Source: Candidatus Bathyarchaeota archaeon (lineage in GTDB: Archaea > Thermoproteota > Bathyarchaeia > Bathyarchaeales > UBA233). Taken from it: 7,233 bases of DNA. How positions within the stretch are numbered: the first letter of the stretch is position 1; every line of letters begins with the position of its first letter. The position numbers were made by a program, and so were the translations under genes. Of this stretch, positions 5,617 to 7,233 are shown in pieces. The notes beneath the pieces are model-generated. The model was given only the letters and a program-made list of their open reading frames with translations. It was not told where the DNA came from and did not search any database. The stretch lies in contig QMXC01000056.1 of the NCBI GenBank assembly GCA_003661945.1, forward strand, positions 1-7,233. Direction: 5' to 3'.

Positions 5617-6900
5617 ATGAGTGTTATTCGTGTTCAGCAAATCCTCGAGGGACGCTGCGAAGGAAAGAAGGTTCAAGTCAGAGGGTGGATTTACCGTAAA
5701 AGGGAAAGCAAGAAAACCATTTTTCTGGTGGTCCGTGACCCTACCGGCGTGGTTCAATGCACCGTGAAAAGGGATAGTCCAGCTTGGAAAACCGCAGAAG
5801 AAGCTACGATAGAATCCTCTGTGGTTGTATCTGGAACCGTTAAACGTGATGAGCGGGCGCCGGGCGGCTTCGAGATAGCTGTTGAAAACCTCAAGGTTGT
5901 AGGTTTAGCCGAAACTTTTCCGATAACTGAATATCAGAGCGAAGAGTTTCTGCGCGACGTTCGCCACTTGTGGTTGAGAAGCCGTCGTATGACGTTGATA
6001 ATGCGTGTTCGAAGCGAGCTTTTATGGTATATTCACGAATTCTTCCGAAAACGCGAATTCGTTGAAGTTTCGCCGCCCATGTTTATTTCAAGCGCCTGCG
6101 AAGGCGGTGCAACCCTTTTCGGACTTAAATATTTCGATAAGGACTTGTATCTGACTCAGAGCGCGCAGCTGTATCTCGAGGCGCTTATATACTCGCTTGA
6201 GAAAGTCTACTGTGTGGCTCCTTCTTTCAGAGCGGAGAAAAGCCGAACTGTTCGCCACCTAACCGAGTATTGGCACGTTGAGGCTGAACAAGCCTTTGTC
6301 GGCATGGAGGAAATGATGAAGCTCGAAGAGAACTTGGTAACCTACGTGTGCCACAAGGTTGGTGAAAACTGCAGGAAGGAGCTCGACGCCTTAAATGTGG
6401 ACGTGAACAAGCTTCTGGAAGTTAAAACCCCCTTCCCGCGGATAACTTACAGCGAAGCCATCGAACGATTAAAAGAAAAGGGCTTCAAAATCGAATGGGG
6501 CGAAGACCTAGGATACGACGAGGAGAAAGCCCTAGCTGCAGAATTCGGCAAACCCTTCTTTATCCACACCTATCCCAGACAAATCAAAGCCTTCTACTGT
6601 AAGCTGCATCCGGAAAACCCTGAACTCGTGCTGTCGGCTGACCTGCTCGTTCCAAGAGTCGGCGAAATCACCACCGGGGGCGCCAGAGAAGACGACAAAG
6701 ACAAGCTAGTTGAACGGCTCGAGGAGTTTGGGCTTCGAAAAGAGGATTACCAGTGGTATATCGACCTTAGGCGTTATGGAACTGTACCTCACGCGGGCTT
6801 CGGACTAGGAGTTGAACGGCTGCTTATGTGGATGCTTGACCTAGAAAACGTTATGGAAGCCATCCCGTTTCCGCGGACGATAAGGCGTTTCTATCCATAA
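5617..6900 (+). CDS. asnS: Asparaginyl-tRNA synthetase
   Basis: This 427-residue class IIb synthetase charges tRNA-Asn with asparagine. An OB-fold anticodon-binding domain (about 1-105, with VQVRGWIYRKRESKKTIFLV) precedes the catalytic core. Motif 2 contains FRAEKSRTVRHLTEYWHVE (205-223) and motif 3 GFGLGVERLL (394-403), ending in IPFPR. Asparagine rather than aspartate specificity is supported by CEGG (161-164), QLYLE (184-188) and the EYWHVEAE stretch, which match AsnRS (QLYxE, EFWMVEPE) better than archaeal AspRS (SPQLYKQ, EAISIDVE). A full OB domain argues against the truncated asparagine-synthetase-like paralogues. The loop normally reading GEIIGGSxRE is GEITTGGARE (349-358). ATG 5617 is chosen over in-frame ATG 5611 and TTG 5608 because of the spacing to GGTTGAT (5605-5611). 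It converges with the acetyl-CoA synthetase gene. Confidence 0.88.
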   Translation: MSVIRVQQILEGRCEGKKVQVRGWIYRKRESKKTIFLVVRDPTGVVQCTVKRDSPAWKTAEEATIESSVVVSGTVKRDERAPGGFEIAVENLKVVGLAETFPITEYQSEEFLRDVRHLWLRSRRMTLIMRVRSELLWYIHEFFRKREFVEVSPPMFISSACEGGATLFGLKYFDKDLYLTQSAQLYLEALIYSLEKVYCVAPSFRAEKSRTVRHLTEYWHVEAEQAFVGMEEMMKLEENLVTYVCHKVGENCRKELDALNVDVNKLLEVKTPFPRITYSEAIERLKEKGFKIEWGEDLGYDEEKALAAEFGKPFFIHTYPRQIKAFYCKLHPENPELVLSADLLVPRVGEITTGGAREDDKDKLVERLEEFGLRKEDYQWYIDLRRYGTVPHAGFGLGVERLLMWMLDLENVMEAIPFPRTIRRFYP

Positions 6901-6944
6901 AACTCGAAAGAGGCTTAAACATAAAAATGGTGGAAGGGTAAAGT

Positions 6945-7233
6945 TTAGACGGCGTAGGCTATTTCGTCGATTGCTTCAGGGTTCCTCAACGTCGAAATGT
7001 CGCCTAACGGCAAACCTAGAACCTTTGCTCGAACGAGTCTCCGCATTATCTTTCCGCTCCGGGTCTTTGGAATGTCCTTGACGAACCAGACTTCGTCGGG
7101 TCTAGCAATCTTACCCATTTCTGCTGCAACGTGTTCTCTGAGCTCTTTTCGAAGTTCTTCGCTTGGCTGGACTCCTTCTTTGAGGACGACGAATGCTACT
7201 ATGGCTTCGCCTTTTATTTCATGAGGCTTACCA
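6945..7233 (-). CDS. acs: Acetyl-CoA synthetase (AMP-forming), C-terminal domain only; 5' part outside window
   Basis: The last 95 residues and the stop codon are visible on the minus strand; the start lies beyond the right edge. The sequence is the mobile C-terminal domain of AMP-forming acetyl-CoA synthetase, which converts acetate, ATP and CoA to acetyl-CoA, AMP and PPi. GKPHEIKGEAIVAFVVLKEG opens the fragment, and VKDIPKTRSGKIMRRLVRA (51-69) carries the lysine (Lys61) that is catalytic for adenylation and, in bacteria, the site of regulatory acetylation. The end, GDISTLRNPEAIDEI, is typical of Acs rather than of shorter acyl-CoA ligases. Propionyl-CoA synthetase or another short-chain acyl-CoA synthetase cannot be excluded without the acyl-pocket region. 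It converges on asnS with 44 bp between the stops. Confidence 0.88.
   Translation of the reverse strand, partial: GKPHEIKGEAIVAFVVLKEGVQPSEELRKELREHVAAEMGKIARPDEVWFVKDIPKTRSGKIMRRLVRAKVLGLPLGDISTLRNPEAIDEIAYAV

Noticed and set aside
6997..7224. Plus-strand open frame of 75 codons near the right edge
   Set aside because: It is antisense to the clear acetyl-CoA synthetase C-terminus with its PKTRSGK motif.
1..7233. Search for CRISPR repeats, insertion sequences, toxin-antitoxin or defence genes
   Set aside because: I saw no spaced repeats, terminal inverted repeats, transposase motifs or small paired genes; the genes are metabolic or housekeeping with similar base composition.

Overview
The window looks like archaeal chromosome. 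The clearest marker is a UbiA-family enzyme resembling digeranylgeranylglyceryl-phosphate (DGGGP) synthase, the ether-lipid prenyltransferase. Supporting signs are an asparaginyl-tRNA synthetase of archaeal cast, a sugar nucleotidyltransferase with a G-loop variant I associate with Thermoproteota-like archaea, and Shine-Dalgarno/TATA-type upstream signals. I would guess a Bathyarchaeota/TACK-type genome, but the lineage is inference: there is no rRNA or other marker here.

Layout, left to right: (1) the N-terminus of an exported protein of unknown function, minus strand, cut by the left edge (1-295); (2) a divergent promoter region, then a PLP enzyme of the serine hydroxymethyltransferase (SHMT) fold on plus (439-1617); (3) converging on it, a nucleotidyltransferase with a C-terminal left-handed beta-helix (minus, 1697-2965); (4) divergently, the UbiA prenyltransferase (plus, 3078-3926), followed after 51 bp by a radical SAM protein of unknown function (plus, 3978-4901); (5) a VIT1/CCC1-like membrane protein (minus, 4908-5480); (6) divergently, asparaginyl-tRNA synthetase (plus, 5617-6900); (7) the C-terminus of AMP-forming acetyl-CoA synthetase (minus, 6945 to beyond the right edge).

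The strand order is -, +, -, +, +, -, +, -, so almost every gene must have its own promoter. Only the prenyltransferase/radical SAM pair could be an operon, and even there a palindromic AT-rich element in the gap suggests a separate promoter. Most genes are metabolic or housekeeping: one-carbon/amino-acid chemistry, glycan precursors, membrane lipid, translation, acetate activation, and probably metal transport. I see no defence system, mobile element, CRISPR array, tRNA or rRNA. No stretch above 300 bp lacks a gene.

The items most worth a second look are the SHMT homologue, which lacks several canonical SHMT active-site residues; the unassigned Cys-rich radical SAM protein; and the palindrome overlapping its promoter. 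I did not find convincing evidence of a new multi-gene system.
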